Origin: Nitrosospira sp. Nsp14
GTDB taxonomy: Bacteria > Pseudomonadota > Gammaproteobacteria > Burkholderiales > Nitrosomonadaceae
DNA length: 64,000 nucleotides
NCBI RefSeq assembly: GCF_900113575.1
Contig: NZ_FOPV01000002.1
Coordinates: forward strand, 161,094 to 225,093
Direction: 5' to 3'
This document shows positions 1-9,918 of this stretch, piece after piece; position 1 is the first letter of the stretch, and each line of letters opens with the position of its first letter. The notes below the pieces were generated by a model. That model did no database searches. It was given only the letters and a program-made list of their open reading frames with translations, and was not told the origin of the DNA. Both the position numbers and the translations under genes were made by a program.

Positions 1-2552
1 TGCCCGAAGCATTCGCGGTCGTGCGCGAGGCCAGCAAACGTGTTCTCAATATGCGCCATTTCGACGTGCAGTTGATCGGGGGCATGGTGCTGCATAACGG
101 CAGGATTGCCGAAATGAGAACAGGCGAAGGCAAGACATTGATGGCGACCTTGCCGGTATATTTGAATGCTCTGGCTGGCAAGGGCGTTCACCTCGTGACA
201 GTGAACGATTACCTCGCCAAGCGGGATGCGGAATGGATGGGGCGCATTTACCAATTTCTCGGTATTAGCGTTGGGGTGGTTCTTTCGCAAATGGAACATG
301 GCGAGAAACAGGCTGCCTACGCCGCGGGAATCACTTACGGCACCAATAACGAGTTTGGATTCGATTACCTGCGCGACAACATGGTTAATCACCCTGCCGA
401 GCGGGTGCAGCGCGTGCTCAATTACGCCATCGTTGATGAGGTCGATTCGATTTTGATTGACGAGGCGCGCACGCCATTGATCATCTCAGGCCAGGCGGAG
501 GGCAATACCGACGTCTATGTGCGTATGAACGCGCTCATTCCCAAACTTGTCCGTCAGGAAAACGAGAAAAGCTCCGGCGACTTCAGCGTGGATGAAAAGG
601 CCCAGCAGGTGCTCTTGAGCGAGGCCGGGTTCGAACACGCGGAGAAATTGCTTGCCCAAAGTGGCCTGCTCTCACCTGGAACCAGTCTTTACGACCCCGC
701 AAACATCAACCTCGTCCATCATCTTTACGCGGCGCTGCGCGCGCACGCCCTGTTCCTTCGCGATCAGCATTATGTAGTACAGAATGGCGAAGTGGTGATC
801 GTGGACGAGTTTACGGGACGGCTAATGTCCGGAAGGCGCTGGTCCGAAGGCCTGCATCAGGCCGTGGAAGCCAAAGAAGGGGTTCCGATCCAGAAAGAAA
901 ATCAGACACTCGCCTCGATCACTTTTCAGAATTATTTTCGCATGTATCAAAAGTTGGCGGGTATGACAGGAACCGCGGACACGGAGGCTTACGAGTTCCA
1001 GCAGATTTATGGCCTCGAGACGGTAATTATTCCAACTCATCGTCCCATGGTACGGATCGACAGGATGGACCAGGTGTTCCGGACTATGGATGAGAAATAC
1101 AACGCCATTATCGAAGATATCAAGGACTGCCAACAGCGAGGGCAGCCGGTTCTGGTTGGCACCACCTCGATCGAGAACAATGAGCTGTTGTCGAGCCTGC
1201 TGACGCGTGACAACTTGCCGCACCAGCTGCTTAATGCCAAGCAGCATGCGAGAGAAGCGGAGATCGTCGCCCAAGCGGGACGTCCAAAGATGATTACGAT
1301 TGCTACAAATATGGCTGGCCGCGGTACCGACATCGTGCTGGGGGGTAATCCGGAACCGGAACTCGAGCGGATTCGCTCTGATAGTGATTTGAGCGACGCG
1401 GCGAGAGATGAACGTATCGCGGAGGTGCAGGGTGAGTGGCAGCAACTGCATGAAGAGGTACTGAAGCAGGGAGGGTTGCATATCATCGGCACGGAGCGGC
1501 ACGAGTCCCGCCGGGTGGATAACCAGCTTCGGGGCCGCGCGGGTCGTCAGGGCGATGCCGGTTCAAGCCGTTTTTACCTCTCCCTGGAAGATCCGCTTTT
1601 GCGCATATTCGCTTCCGATCGCGTCGCAGGCATTATGCAAAAGCTCAACATGCCGCAAGGGGAAGCGATTGAACATCCCTGGGTCACCCGCGCCATCGAA
1701 AACGCGCAGCGCAAAGTCGAAGCCCGCAATTTTGACATCCGCAAGCAGTTACTGGAATACGATGATGTCGCCAACGACCAGCGTAAGGTGATCTATCAGC
1801 AGCGTAACGAGATTCTAGAGTCGCAGGACATTTCAGAGACGATCACGGCAATGCGCGTCGACATGCTGCGGAATCTCATGGCAACGCATGTGCCACCGCA
1901 GAGTGTTGAAGAAGAATGGGATGTCCCAGGACTGGAGAAGGCGTTAAGCGCCGAATATCAACTGCCGTTGCCCGTGCACGAGTGGCTCGAGCAAGATTCC
2001 GACCTGCATGAGGAAAACCTGCACGAGCGAATTGTCGAGGCAGCGCACCAGCAATATTCTGGCAAGGTGGATCAGGTGGGGGTGGACATCATGCATCAGT
2101 ACGAGCGAGCCGTCATGTTGCAAAGCCTGGATACGCACTGGCGCGAACACCTCGCCGCGCTGGATCATTTACGCCAAGGCATCCATTTGCGGGGATATGC
2201 GCAAAAAAACCCCAAGCAGGAATACAAGCGCGAAGCGTTTGAGCTCTTTACGGGCATGCTTGAGGAGATCAAGGCAGAGGTCACCAGGATACTCATGACG
2301 GTACAGATACGGAGCGAGCAACAGGTGGAAGCAGCGGCTGAGATGCAGCAACCTCCGGTCAATGTGCAGTACCATCATGCCGCTTATGAAGAGGCACTGG
2401 GCGAAGAGTTGCCAGTAGAGGAAGGAGAAGCTCAAGAGCGTTCAGACAAGCTGCAACCCTTTGTGCGGCAGGGCGGCAAGATTGGCCGCAATGATCCCTG
2501 TCCATGCGGGTCAGGAAAAAAATATAAACAATGCCACGGCAAGCTGAGCTGA
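1..2552 (+). CDS. secA: Preprotein translocase ATPase SecA (5' end cut by window edge)
   Basis: SecA is the cytoplasmic/peripheral ATPase that drives unfolded preproteins through SecYEG. The frame is already open from base 3 and encodes [14 protein letters not shown], which aligns with about residue 65 of E. coli SecA, so roughly 65 N-terminal residues lie outside the window. The GTG at 21 is an internal valine, not a start. Visible are Walker A GEGKT (123-137), the DEVD box, the helicase motif region [14 protein letters not shown], the [23 protein letters not shown] scaffold region, and the C-terminal zinc motif [13 protein letters not shown] that binds SecB and phospholipid. It converges on the P460 gene. 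Identity is certain. Confidence 0.98.
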   Translation, partial: PEAFAVVREASKRVLNMRHFDVQLIGGMVLHNGRIAEMRTGEGKTLMATLPVYLNALAGKGVHLVTVNDYLAKRDAEWMGRIYQFLGISVGVVLSQMEHGEKQAAYAAGITYGTNNEFGFDYLRDNMVNHPAERVQRVLNYAIVDEVDSILIDEARTPLIISGQAEGNTDVYVRMNALIPKLVRQENEKSSGDFSVDEKAQQVLLSEAGFEHAEKLLAQSGLLSPGTSLYDPANINLVHHLYAALRAHALFLRDQHYVVQNGEVVIVDEFTGRLMSGRRWSEGLHQAVEAKEGVPIQKENQTLASITFQNYFRMYQKLAGMTGTADTEAYEFQQIYGLETVIIPTHRPMVRIDRMDQVFRTMDEKYNAIIEDIKDCQQRGQPVLVGTTSIENNELLSSLLTRDNLPHQLLNAKQHAREAEIVAQAGRPKMITIATNMAGRGTDIVLGGNPEPELERIRSDSDLSDAARDERIAEVQGEWQQLHEEVLKQGGLHIIGTERHESRRVDNQLRGRAGRQGDAGSSRFYLSLEDPLLRIFASDRVAGIMQKLNMPQGEAIEHPWVTRAIENAQRKVEARNFDIRKQLLEYDDVANDQRKVIYQQRNEILESQDISETITAMRVDMLRNLMATHVPPQSVEEEWDVPGLEKALSAEYQLPLPVHEWLEQDSDLHEENLHERIVEAAHQQYSGKVDQVGVDIMHQYERAVMLQSLDTHWREHLAALDHLRQGIHLRGYAQKNPKQEYKREAFELFTGMLEEIKAEVTRILMTVQIRSEQQVEAAAEMQQPPVNVQYHHAAYEEALGEELPVEEGEAQERSDKLQPFVRQGGKIGRNDPCPCGSGKKYKQCHGKLS

Positions 2553-2722
2553 GAAGCGTCAAGTGCTCCTCCATCGCGTCAAGTGCGCAACTCGACTGGC
2601 AAGCGTCGATGCACCATTATCCGATTACTCTTGTCGGATCTATTCCACGAGGGTTGAGGGGCCGGAGGGTGTAGGGTTAACGCTCATATCGTCGTTGCCT
2701 ATGCGATATGCGAGAGACATCG

Positions 2723-2762
2723 GTTCATTATGCTTGCGGCGGCCGCCACAAGCATAATGAAC
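2723..2762. terminator. Perfect 14-bp inverted repeat between convergent genes
   Basis: GTTCATTATGCTTG (2723-2736) is repeated exactly as its reverse complement at 2749-2762, with a GC-rich 12-base loop that contains the palindrome GGCGGCCGCC. It lies between the ends of secA (+) and the P460 gene (-), 10 bp beyond the latter's stop. No T-run follows on either side, so a bidirectional transcription end or mRNA-stabilising hairpin is inferred, not a classical intrinsic terminator. Confidence 0.55.
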
Positions 2763-2772
2763 GTCGGCGGTG

Positions 2773-3324
2773 CTATCCGCGTTTCTGGAAATACTCGTCG
2801 TAACGGAAGATATAATCCTTGTCCTTCAGCGGCAAGTGGCACGCGCGGCATGTGGCGGTATCATCGGGCGCTTTGGTTTTTCCATCAGCCATATACATCG
2901 CGTAAATCCAGTCGCCATTCCTGAGTTCCGGGGGAGTTACATTTTCACCCCATCCAGGACCTTTCCCCATCACCGCCACTTTCAACAACTCGCCTTTTAC
3001 AAATTTGCCATCGGGGCCCTTCAACGGAGAACCATCTGCGGCTTCGCGCGCCTTGTAAATCTCCATAACGGAAATCGTCCCATTGGGGAAGGCATCGCCC
3101 ATCTTTGTGCTGTGTCCGATCGGGTTAATATAGATTTCCCGGACCTGCTTGTTATCCGCGCGCTCGATATCTGACAGGAACTTCGGCCAATTCTTGTACT
3201 CCGCCGGGACGGGTAGTTCCCCATCCTTGTATTTTTGAACTTGCGGCGATGGCGGCACCTGCGCGCAGCCCGCCAGTACTGCTGTCAGCGCGGCAGCTGA
3301 AAGAATCCTGCTGAAACATTTCAT
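2773..3324 (-). CDS. Cytochrome P460-family lipoprotein (c-type haem)
   Basis: P460-family proteins carry one c-type haem; in ammonia oxidisers CytL oxidises hydroxylamine (to N2O in vitro), while relatives (cytochrome c'-beta) bind NO. This 183-residue protein has a signal peptide ending in a lipobox LAGC (17-20), so it is probably anchored in a membrane facing the periplasm. The haem motif CRACH is at 159-163 near the C-terminus, as in the family. A lysine at 74 in HSTKMGDAF lies where the haem-crosslinking Lys of CytL is expected from the shared H-x-x-K pattern before a G-T; that assignment is by eye. The RBS GGAG precedes the ATG by 9 bases. It lies 227 bp downstream of prlC on the same strand. 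Confidence 0.85.
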   Translation of the reverse strand: MKCFSRILSAAALTAVLAGCAQVPPSPQVQKYKDGELPVPAEYKNWPKFLSDIERADNKQVREIYINPIGHSTKMGDAFPNGTISVMEIYKAREAADGSPLKGPDGKFVKGELLKVAVMGKGPGWGENVTPPELRNGDWIYAMYMADGKTKAPDDTATCRACHLPLKDKDYIFRYDEYFQKRG

Positions 3325-3551
3325 CTGGTTTTTCTCCTTCCTGATTATTGAAAGTGATACGAATACGATCTGTCTTGGTTTACTCGCTGGAAGCGTGCCT
3401 GTCCTGCAACATTCCCGGCGGGAACGTCTGATTCACGCGCCAGGTGCGGCGTACGTGTCATTTATAGATGGACGTCGCTCGTTCATGGGCAAACGTCAAT
3501 TCTTCCAACTCGTTCAGCGTTTTCCATCGGGCTCAGTGGCGAACGGTACCG

Positions 3552-5657
3552 TCAGGCGGGCATCATTCCATTATGACGCAGGAGAGCATCGATCATAGGT
3601 TCGCGTCCGCGAAAGGCGATAAACGACTCTAGCGCCGAGCGGCTTCCGCCCACCGCCAGGATCTCATTGCGGAATCGCGCGCCGGTATCCGCATTTATCA
3701 CCTCTCCGGTGTGACTTTCCTCAAAAAGGCTGTAAGCGTCCGCAGATAATACTTCTGCCCATTTGTAGCTGTAATAGCCGGCAGCGTAACCGCCACCGAA
3801 AATATGCGAAAAACTGTTGGGAAAGCGATTGAATTCCGGCGGAGCGACCACCGCAACCTGTTCACGAATCTCATGCAGCAGTTGCTGCGCCGTTTTGACG
3901 CTGCCCGGGTCAAAGTCGTAGTGGAGGCGTATGTCGAACAATGCGAATTCAATCTGACGAAGCATTTGAAGGCCACTCTGAAAGTTCTTTGCCGACAGCA
4001 TCTTGTCAAACAGCGCGCGCGGAAGGGGCGCGCCAGCATCCACATGCTTCGTCATATTGACCAGAACGTCCCATTCCCAGCAAAAATTTTCCATGAACTG
4101 GCTCGGCAGTTCCACCGCGTCCCATTCCACGCCATGAATGCCGGAGACACCCAGGTCTTCCACCTGGGTGAGCAGATGATGGAGACCATGACCAAATTCA
4201 TGAAACAACGTTATCACTTCATCGTGGGTAAACAAAGCAGGGCGAGCCTGGCCGTCAGCAACGACGGGCCCCGAAAAATTACAATTCAGGTATGCGACAG
4301 GCGCCTGGATCCCTTGCTCGCTTGGCTCCCCAGTTCCAACCCGTCGGCGACTGATCGCATCATCCATCCACCCGCCACCGCGTTTGCCGGCACGTGCATA
4401 AAGGTCAAGATAAAATCGGCCGATCAATTCCCCGCCGCCACCCGTTATATTAAAAAGTTTAATATCCGGATGCCATAGTTGAATACCCGCCTCATCCGCC
4501 GGGGCGATAGCGATGCCGTAGAGGTTCTCCACCAGTTTGAACATTCCCGGCAGCACGCTGGTTTCGGGAAGATACTGCTTTACCTCTTGCTCGGAAAACG
4601 CGTAGCGCTCAGCACGCAATTTCTCGCTTGCGTAGGCCAGATCCCACGCTTCCAGCTTGTCCAGTTGCAGCTTATCGGTCGCAAATTGACGTAGTTCCGC
4701 CAGGTCGCGCTCCGCATATGGTCTCGCCTTGGTTGCCAGCTCACCGAGGAAATCGAGCACCTGTTGTGGCGTAGAGGCCATTTTTGTCGCTAGCGATACC
4801 TCTGCGTAGCAAGCAAACCCCAGCATCCTGGACTCTTCCTGGCGAAGCTCAAGTATTTTCCCAATCAGGGGTGCATTATCGAGATCAGCCGTACCGTCCT
4901 TGACTGGGCCCGGTGGCGCAATCTCGCTGGCGCGAGTGGCGTAGGCGCGATACATCTTTTCCCGCACGGCCCTGCTCTCCGCATACTGCATGATCGGCAT
5001 GTATGACGGGGCGTGCAAGGTGAATATCCAGCCGACTACACCTTCACGTTCCGCGAGTCCCTTTGCCATTGTCAGGGCATCGTTGGGTATGCCGTCAACA
5101 TCGCCTGCGTTCTCGACATGTAATACAAAGTTATTGGTCGCATCCAGCAGGTTGTCATTGAACTTGGACGCGAGCGCAGATAACTCTTCCTGAACTTGGA
5201 GGAAGCGGGCCTTTTTCTCCTGTGGCAATTCCGCGCCGCCGAGGCGAAAATCACGTAACTCGTTCTCGATGATTTTTTTCCGGGTACTACTCAGACTTTC
5301 AAACTCCTTTCCGTCGCGGAGCTGCTTGAATTTTTCGAATAGCGCCTGGTCCTGGGCCAGCTCGGCATAATATTGCGTGACCAGCGGCAGATTGCCGTTA
5401 TAGGCTTCACGCAGCTCCGGATTATTGACTACCGCATTCAGGTGCGACACCTGTCCCCAGGCGCGGGACAGGCGCTCGTTGGCATCGATCATCGGTTGCA
5501 CGAAATTATGCCAAGTAGGCAAAGCCCTATCCTCGCGTACCCTGTCGACGAGCGCATGGTTCTCGTTCAGCAACTGCGCTATCGCGGGCGTGATATGCTC
5601 GGTTCGAATATCAGCAAAGCGCGGCAGTCCGGAAAAATCAAGCAGTGGATTCATCAT
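3552..5657 (-). CDS. prlC: Oligopeptidase A (M3 metallopeptidase)
   Basis: PrlC/OpdA is a cytoplasmic zinc endopeptidase that degrades signal peptides and other short peptides. The 701-residue protein has the M3 zinc motif HEFGH at 486-490, followed by the downstream E in the ELPSQFMENFCWEW segment that supplies the third ligand. Length matches E. coli OpdA (680) with small insertions. It starts 67 bp after the end of pyrC' on the same strand, so it may be read from the pyr cluster, though no functional link is known. The start is a double ATG; either may be used. Confidence 0.95.
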   Translation of the reverse strand: MMNPLLDFSGLPRFADIRTEHITPAIAQLLNENHALVDRVREDRALPTWHNFVQPMIDANERLSRAWGQVSHLNAVVNNPELREAYNGNLPLVTQYYAELAQDQALFEKFKQLRDGKEFESLSSTRKKIIENELRDFRLGGAELPQEKKARFLQVQEELSALASKFNDNLLDATNNFVLHVENAGDVDGIPNDALTMAKGLAEREGVVGWIFTLHAPSYMPIMQYAESRAVREKMYRAYATRASEIAPPGPVKDGTADLDNAPLIGKILELRQEESRMLGFACYAEVSLATKMASTPQQVLDFLGELATKARPYAERDLAELRQFATDKLQLDKLEAWDLAYASEKLRAERYAFSEQEVKQYLPETSVLPGMFKLVENLYGIAIAPADEAGIQLWHPDIKLFNITGGGGELIGRFYLDLYARAGKRGGGWMDDAISRRRVGTGEPSEQGIQAPVAYLNCNFSGPVVADGQARPALFTHDEVITLFHEFGHGLHHLLTQVEDLGVSGIHGVEWDAVELPSQFMENFCWEWDVLVNMTKHVDAGAPLPRALFDKMLSAKNFQSGLQMLRQIEFALFDIRLHYDFDPGSVKTAQQLLHEIREQVAVVAPPEFNRFPNSFSHIFGGGYAAGYYSYKWAEVLSADAYSLFEESHTGEVINADTGARFRNEILAVGGSRSALESFIAFRGREPMIDALLRHNGMMPA

Positions 5658-5724
5658 ATTGTCGAGAAAACAGCCCAGATGTTCGTCCTATGCATGCAAG
5701 TGCGTGCTCTAAGGTCTTACGGTC

Positions 5725-6999
5725 TTACCCCTCATGCACAATGTTACCATCAACCACGGTATATTTTACCCTGCCTTTCAGTTCCATACCTAGAAACGGG
5801 GTATTCTTGCCCTGGCTTTTAAGTTCTGATGCCTCTACCGTCCAATATTGGTCGGGATCGAATATGCACAGGTCCGCGAGCGCACCTGCCGATAGATGGC
5901 CGGCATCCAAACCGAGTATACGCGCCGGTTCCACGGTAATTTTTGCCAGTGCGGCAGCAAGCGGGATCTTCATTTCCGTCGCCCACTTTAAAGTCAGGGG
6001 CAGCAACAATTCCAGGCCGACCGCGCCAGCTTCGGCCTCAGCAAACGGCAGCAGCTTGGCATCCTCGTCCACGGGCGCGTGGTCGGAGCAGATCGCATCG
6101 ATCGTGCCATCTCGCAGGCCGGCGCGAAGCGCCTCACGATCGCTTAACGCGCGCAGTGGGGGAACGAGATGGCAGTTGGAATCAAAGTAGCCGATATCCA
6201 TTTCGGATAGATGGATGTGATTGACGGCTACATCACAGGTAATGGGCAACCCTTCCCGTCGGGCTGCACGGATCATGGCGGTCCCTTCCGCGCTGGAGAC
6301 GCGACACAAGTGCACTCTGGCCCCGGTTGCGCGCGCCATCAAAATAATATTCGACAGCGCTACCGTTTCGGCGCATACCGAAATCGGTGGCAGACCCAGT
6401 CGTGTCGCTACTTCACCGTCATGCGCCACTCCGCCATCCGCCAGATGCACATCTTGTGGCCGCAACCATACACTGAAGCCGAAGGTCGAGGCGTATTGCA
6501 TTGCCTGCATCAGGACGCGGGTGTTGGGAAGCGGCATATCCGATTGCCCGAATGCAATACACCCTGCGTCGCGTAGTTCCGCCATTTCTGTCAGCCATTC
6601 GCCCTTTAATCCTCGCGTAAGTGCCCCGAGAGGATAGACGCGAGCCTGGTGAAGGTTACGTGCGCGGTGTTTCAGCATCTCTACCAAACCTGGTTCGTCC
6701 AGCACGGGATCAGTATCGGGCAAACACACCAGACTGGTGATACCGCCGGCCACCCCCGCTGCCATTTCAGATTCCAGCGTGGCCTTGTATTCAAAGCCGG
6801 GCTCGCGCAGTCGAGCCGATAAATCTACCAGGCCCGGGGAGACAACCAGTCCGCTCGCCTCAACTTCGCGATCGGCATGGAAGCCGGCAGGGATGGGTCC
6901 CACAGCGATAACTTTTCCAGCGTCGATGGAGACATCGGTCACCGCGTCCACGCCATTTTTGGGATCGACGATACGGCCATTCCTAATGACGAGTTTCAT
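5725..6999 (-). CDS. pyrC': Dihydroorotase-like protein PyrC' (catalytic residues lost)
   Basis: The 424-residue protein belongs to the class I dihydroorotase fold, but the metal-binding HxH before REPG is replaced (DLSARLREPG, residues 59-68), and the later histidine of the HICHVS motif is Arg (HLCRVSS, 230-236). SDHAP (305-309) remains. In Pseudomonas an inactive PyrC' assembles with PyrB into a dodecamer and is needed for carbamoyltransferase activity; the same role is inferred here, with a true pyrC expected elsewhere. The longer frame begins at TTG 7011, overlapping the pyrB stop. The ATG at 6999 is chosen because GAAGG lies just upstream. It is the last gene of the overlapping pyr set. 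Confidence 0.88.
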   Translation of the reverse strand: MKLVIRNGRIVDPKNGVDAVTDVSIDAGKVIAVGPIPAGFHADREVEASGLVVSPGLVDLSARLREPGFEYKATLESEMAAGVAGGITSLVCLPDTDPVLDEPGLVEMLKHRARNLHQARVYPLGALTRGLKGEWLTEMAELRDAGCIAFGQSDMPLPNTRVLMQAMQYASTFGFSVWLRPQDVHLADGGVAHDGEVATRLGLPPISVCAETVALSNIILMARATGARVHLCRVSSAEGTAMIRAARREGLPITCDVAVNHIHLSEMDIGYFDSNCHLVPPLRALSDREALRAGLRDGTIDAICSDHAPVDEDAKLLPFAEAEAGAVGLELLLPLTLKWATEMKIPLAAALAKITVEPARILGLDAGHLSAGALADLCIFDPDQYWTVEASELKSQGKNTPFLGMELKGRVKYTVVDGNIVHEG

Positions 7000-7007
7000 A
7001 CCTGCCT

Positions 7008-7958
7008 TCAATTGCCCGCCAAGATCGACATGACTGCCATACGTACCGCTATGCCGAAGGTCACCTGTGGCAGAATGACCGATTGCCCACCATCAGCTAC
7101 GGCGGAGTCGATTTCGACCCCCCGGTTCATGGGGCCCGGGTGCAGAACAATTGCATCTTGCCGTGCCAGCGAAAGCTTTTCCTGCGTCAGCCCATAATAC
7201 TTGAAATATTCCTCCGTACTAGGCAGGCGGGCGCTGAACATGCGCTCGTTTTGCAGGCGCAGCATCATGAGCACATCCACGTCTTTCAGCCCCTTTGTCA
7301 TATCGTGATAAACATGTACGCCCAGACGTTCAACCTTGGTGGGGAGCAATGTCTTGGGCGCGATAACCCTCACTTCCGGAACCCCGAGCGTGGTAAGCGC
7401 ATGTATTTGCGAACGCGCCACCCGCGAGTGAAGAATATCGCCCACTATGGCAACCCGCAAGCTGCGAAAATCGGGTTTATAACGACGAATGGTGAACACA
7501 TCCAACAGGCCTTGAGTAGGGTGCGCGTGCCGTCCATCGCCGGCATTGATGACATGAATCTCGGGCCGCACATGCCGCGCGATCAGGTGCGCTGCGCCGC
7601 TTTGAGCGTGACGCACCACGAACATATCGGCATGCATGGCAGAAAGATTGTTCACTGTATCGAGCAGTGTCTCTCCCTTGGATTGAGACGAGGCCGCTAT
7701 GTTGAGATTGACTACGTCGGCCGAGAGCCGCTTTGCCGCGATTTCGAATGTTGTGCGGGTGCGGGTACTGGGTTCGAAGAATAGATTGAAAATTGATTTG
7801 CCGCGTAGCAACGGGACTTTTTTTACGTCGCGTTCGGTGACCCCAACAAAGGATTCTGCGGTATCGAGAATATTGAGCAGGATGGGAGCAGGCAACCCCT
7901 CGGTAGTAAGAAGATGCTGCAGTTGTCCGTTTCTGTTCAGTTGCGGGTTGTTACTCAT
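7008..7958 (-). CDS. pyrB: Aspartate carbamoyltransferase catalytic subunit
   Basis: Catalyses carbamoyl phosphate + L-aspartate to carbamoyl-aspartate, the first committed step of UMP synthesis. The 316-residue protein shows the carbamoyl-phosphate loop STRTRT (64-69) and the aspartate-domain motif HPTQ (146-149). It overlaps pyrR by 8 bp and abuts pyrC', so the three are probably co-translated. No pyrI (regulatory chain) follows; together with the inactive PyrC' this indicates a Pseudomonas-type class A ATCase holoenzyme, which is inference from family knowledge. Confidence 0.97.
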   Translation of the reverse strand: MSNNPQLNRNGQLQHLLTTEGLPAPILLNILDTAESFVGVTERDVKKVPLLRGKSIFNLFFEPSTRTRTTFEIAAKRLSADVVNLNIAASSQSKGETLLDTVNNLSAMHADMFVVRHAQSGAAHLIARHVRPEIHVINAGDGRHAHPTQGLLDVFTIRRYKPDFRSLRVAIVGDILHSRVARSQIHALTTLGVPEVRVIAPKTLLPTKVERLGVHVYHDMTKGLKDVDVLMMLRLQNERMFSARLPSTEEYFKYYGLTQEKLSLARQDAIVLHPGPMNRGVEIDSAVADGGQSVILPQVTFGIAVRMAVMSILAGN

Positions 7959-8460
7959 TGTCCCGAATCTTGCTGTAGAGGCTCAGGCCCAATGTTCCAT
8001 CTGCGGATTGTTCAAGAGCCAGCATTTTGTCTGACGGCACGTCGACCACAGCGCCAACATACTGAGCGGCAATGGGAAGCTCCCTGCCACCCCGATCTAT
8101 CAGGGCTGCCAGCCGGACACTTGCCGGCCGGCCGTAATCGAATAATTCGTTAATTGCCGCGCGGATGGTGCGACCCGTATAGAGGACGTCGTCCACCAGA
8201 ATGATATGGCTGCCTTCCACCGTGAAGGGGATATCTGAAGGCCTGACCTGCGGATGCAGGCCGATCTGGGCAAAGTCGTCGCGATAGAATGACACATCCA
8301 GCGTGCCGGACGGAAGCGGGAGCTGCAAGTTTTGAAGCAACCGCTCAGCTAGCCATACCCCCCCGGTATGGATTCCTACCAGCGCGGTGCTCGGGGAAAT
8401 ATCACGCCGAATGCTCTCGGTTAATTGGATCAGTAGTTGTTCCGCGTCAGGTAGCTGCAT
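7951..8460 (-). CDS. pyrR: Pyrimidine operon regulator / uracil phosphoribosyltransferase PyrR
   Basis: PyrR has a type I phosphoribosyltransferase fold; in Gram-positives it binds pyr mRNA and controls attenuation, while in proteobacteria it is linked to pyr gene control less directly. The 169-residue protein carries the PRPP loop [12 protein letters not shown] (88-99). It overlaps ruvX upstream by 14 bp and pyrB downstream by 8 bp. I see no obvious PyrR-binding attenuator stem-loop between these genes because there is no space for one, so any control must act upstream or at another level. Confidence 0.95.
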   Translation of the reverse strand: MQLPDAEQLLIQLTESIRRDISPSTALVGIHTGGVWLAERLLQNLQLPLPSGTLDVSFYRDDFAQIGLHPQVRPSDIPFTVEGSHIILVDDVLYTGRTIRAAINELFDYGRPASVRLAALIDRGGRELPIAAQYVGAVVDVPSDKMLALEQSADGTLGLSLYSKIRDNE

Positions 8461-8938
8461 CTCGTCCGTCGAAATAGGTTTGCAATATCAGCTGGGCCGC
8501 CACCTGATCCAACATGTGTTTCTGTTTGATTCCGTTTACACCGGCATCCCGCAACGCGGCGCTGGCGGTGACTGAAGTGTAGCGCTCATCGACCAGTAAT
8601 GTTTCGATCCCAAAGTGGCTTTCGAGCCGCCGGGCAAAGCGACGGCTTCTCCGGGTGAGTTCGTGTTCGGCGCCATCGGGATAGCTGGGCAGGCCAACCA
8701 CAAGGAGGACCGGCTGCCATTCCTCAATGAGCTGAGCGATGCCTGCAAAACATGTGCTCCTGCTCTCATTGCTGATGGTGGAAAGCGGGTGCGCGAGGCC
8801 GAGCTCCAGATTCCCCACCGCTGTGCCGATGCGCTTTGAGCCAAAATCGAATGCCAAGATCGTCCCGGCACGGTGACATGCACGAGTCTTATTTTCCTTA
8901 TCAGTAACGGCCGCAAGTTGTTCAGCTTGATCCCGCAT
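8447..8938 (-). CDS. ruvX: Putative pre-16S rRNA nuclease / Holliday junction resolvase YqgF
   Basis: YqgF/RuvX has an RNase H-like fold and in E. coli matures the 16S rRNA 5' end. The 163-residue protein has the acidic opening motif LAFDFGSKRIGTAVG and a later LLVDERYTSVTA segment typical of the family. The first ATG gives about 25 residues before the conserved core, longer than usual, but no in-frame ATG, GTG or TTG lies between, so it is kept. It follows yqgE by 30 bp and overlaps pyrR; the yqgE-yqgF pairing is common in proteobacteria. Confidence 0.94.
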   Translation of the reverse strand: MRDQAEQLAAVTDKENKTRACHRAGTILAFDFGSKRIGTAVGNLELGLAHPLSTISNESRSTCFAGIAQLIEEWQPVLLVVGLPSYPDGAEHELTRRSRRFARRLESHFGIETLLVDERYTSVTASAALRDAGVNGIKQKHMLDQVAAQLILQTYFDGRDAAT

Positions 8939-8968
8939 AACTCAGGTATTATTCCATGCCCAAGCCGT

Positions 8969-9529
8969 TCACGAATGCCCGATTTCATCAGATAAGCTCG
9001 AGAAGTCTACGCCGAGCAAGCGCATCGCCGCTGCCAGCCTCTCCTCAGCCGGCAATTCGAAAATAATGCTGGGCGCTGCGGGTACGGTCAGCCAGGCATT
9101 CTGGGATAATTCATGCTCGATCTGGCCCGGCGCCCATCCTGAATAGCCTAACGCGATCAATAATCCTTTCAGGCTTTCTCCATTTGCTATTGCCCGCATA
9201 ATATCGAGCGAGGTAGTCAGCCCCACTTCTTCATTGACGACCATGGTCGACTGCCAGTTGCCCACCGGTTGATGCAGCACAAAGCCTCTATCCAGCTGGA
9301 TCGGTCCACCAAACATGACTGGTACCGCCTCTGCACCCTCACCGTCCGACGAGATGCCAAGCTGATCGAACAGATCTTTCAGAGTAAGATCAATGGGACG
9401 GTTAACAACCACACCAAGTGCACCCTGCTCGCTGTGCTCGCAAATATAAGTTAGCGTCCTGGAAAAAAACGGGTCTGCCATCGCTGGCATGGCGATCAAA
9501 AAATGGTGGGTCAGATCGACGCTTTGCAT
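8969..9529 (-). CDS. yqgE: YqgE/AlgH family protein (UPF0301)
   Basis: A conserved proteobacterial protein of uncertain biochemical role; AlgH of Pseudomonas was first described as an alginate regulator. The 186-residue sequence has the family features: HHFLIAMP near the N-terminus, [26 protein letters not shown], and [14 protein letters not shown]. It is the first gene of the leftward cluster yqgE-ruvX-pyrR-pyrB-pyrC'. No strong promoter hexamer pair is evident immediately upstream. Confidence 0.94.
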   Translation of the reverse strand: MQSVDLTHHFLIAMPAMADPFFSRTLTYICEHSEQGALGVVVNRPIDLTLKDLFDQLGISSDGEGAEAVPVMFGGPIQLDRGFVLHQPVGNWQSTMVVNEEVGLTTSLDIMRAIANGESLKGLLIALGYSGWAPGQIEHELSQNAWLTVPAAPSIIFELPAEERLAAAMRLLGVDFSSLSDEIGHS

Positions 9530-9918
9530 GAATGGGCAAATTGGCTATAACGGCAGGATAGTGAGTAGAGCATCTAACTCGAAAAATGTCGCGTTCGTGT
9601 TTCGTTTCTGGCAACGCTTGGGATTTATCCAGACCAGCGCCGGTCACCAACAATGTCTGGGCTTGCTTTCCCCGCGCGCCTTGCGTTTCTGCGCGTTTAC
9701 GGGTGTTTCCTTCTTACGCTAGCCTCTTCCTCCACCGCTGCTATCATTGTAGAACGAATCGGCGCGGAAGTAGGGGCTTTTACAAGCCATCCCCGTTGGA
9801 GCTGGAGGCAGTCCTATCTGTACCGAAGAGCGTTTATCGCCATGCATCACGCTGCTGTTTACACTGGTAGGGGCGATATACTTTATGGCAGAGGTGCCAT
9901 GGTTGAAACCTTCATCTC
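9530..9918. other. Intergenic region, no gene seen
   Basis: This 389-bp stretch separates the divergent yqgE (-) and a small membrane protein gene (+). The short open frames in it have no family likeness or supporting ribosome binding site. It presumably contains both promoters, but I cannot point to a clear one. Confidence 0.5.

Noticed and set aside
822..1502. Long reverse-strand frame of 226 codons within secA
   Set aside because: It is antisense to an unquestionable SecA reading frame, has low family likeness and reflects codon bias.
3804..4478. 224-codon plus-strand frame inside prlC
   Set aside because: Antisense to the M3 peptidase; no motif, no RBS.
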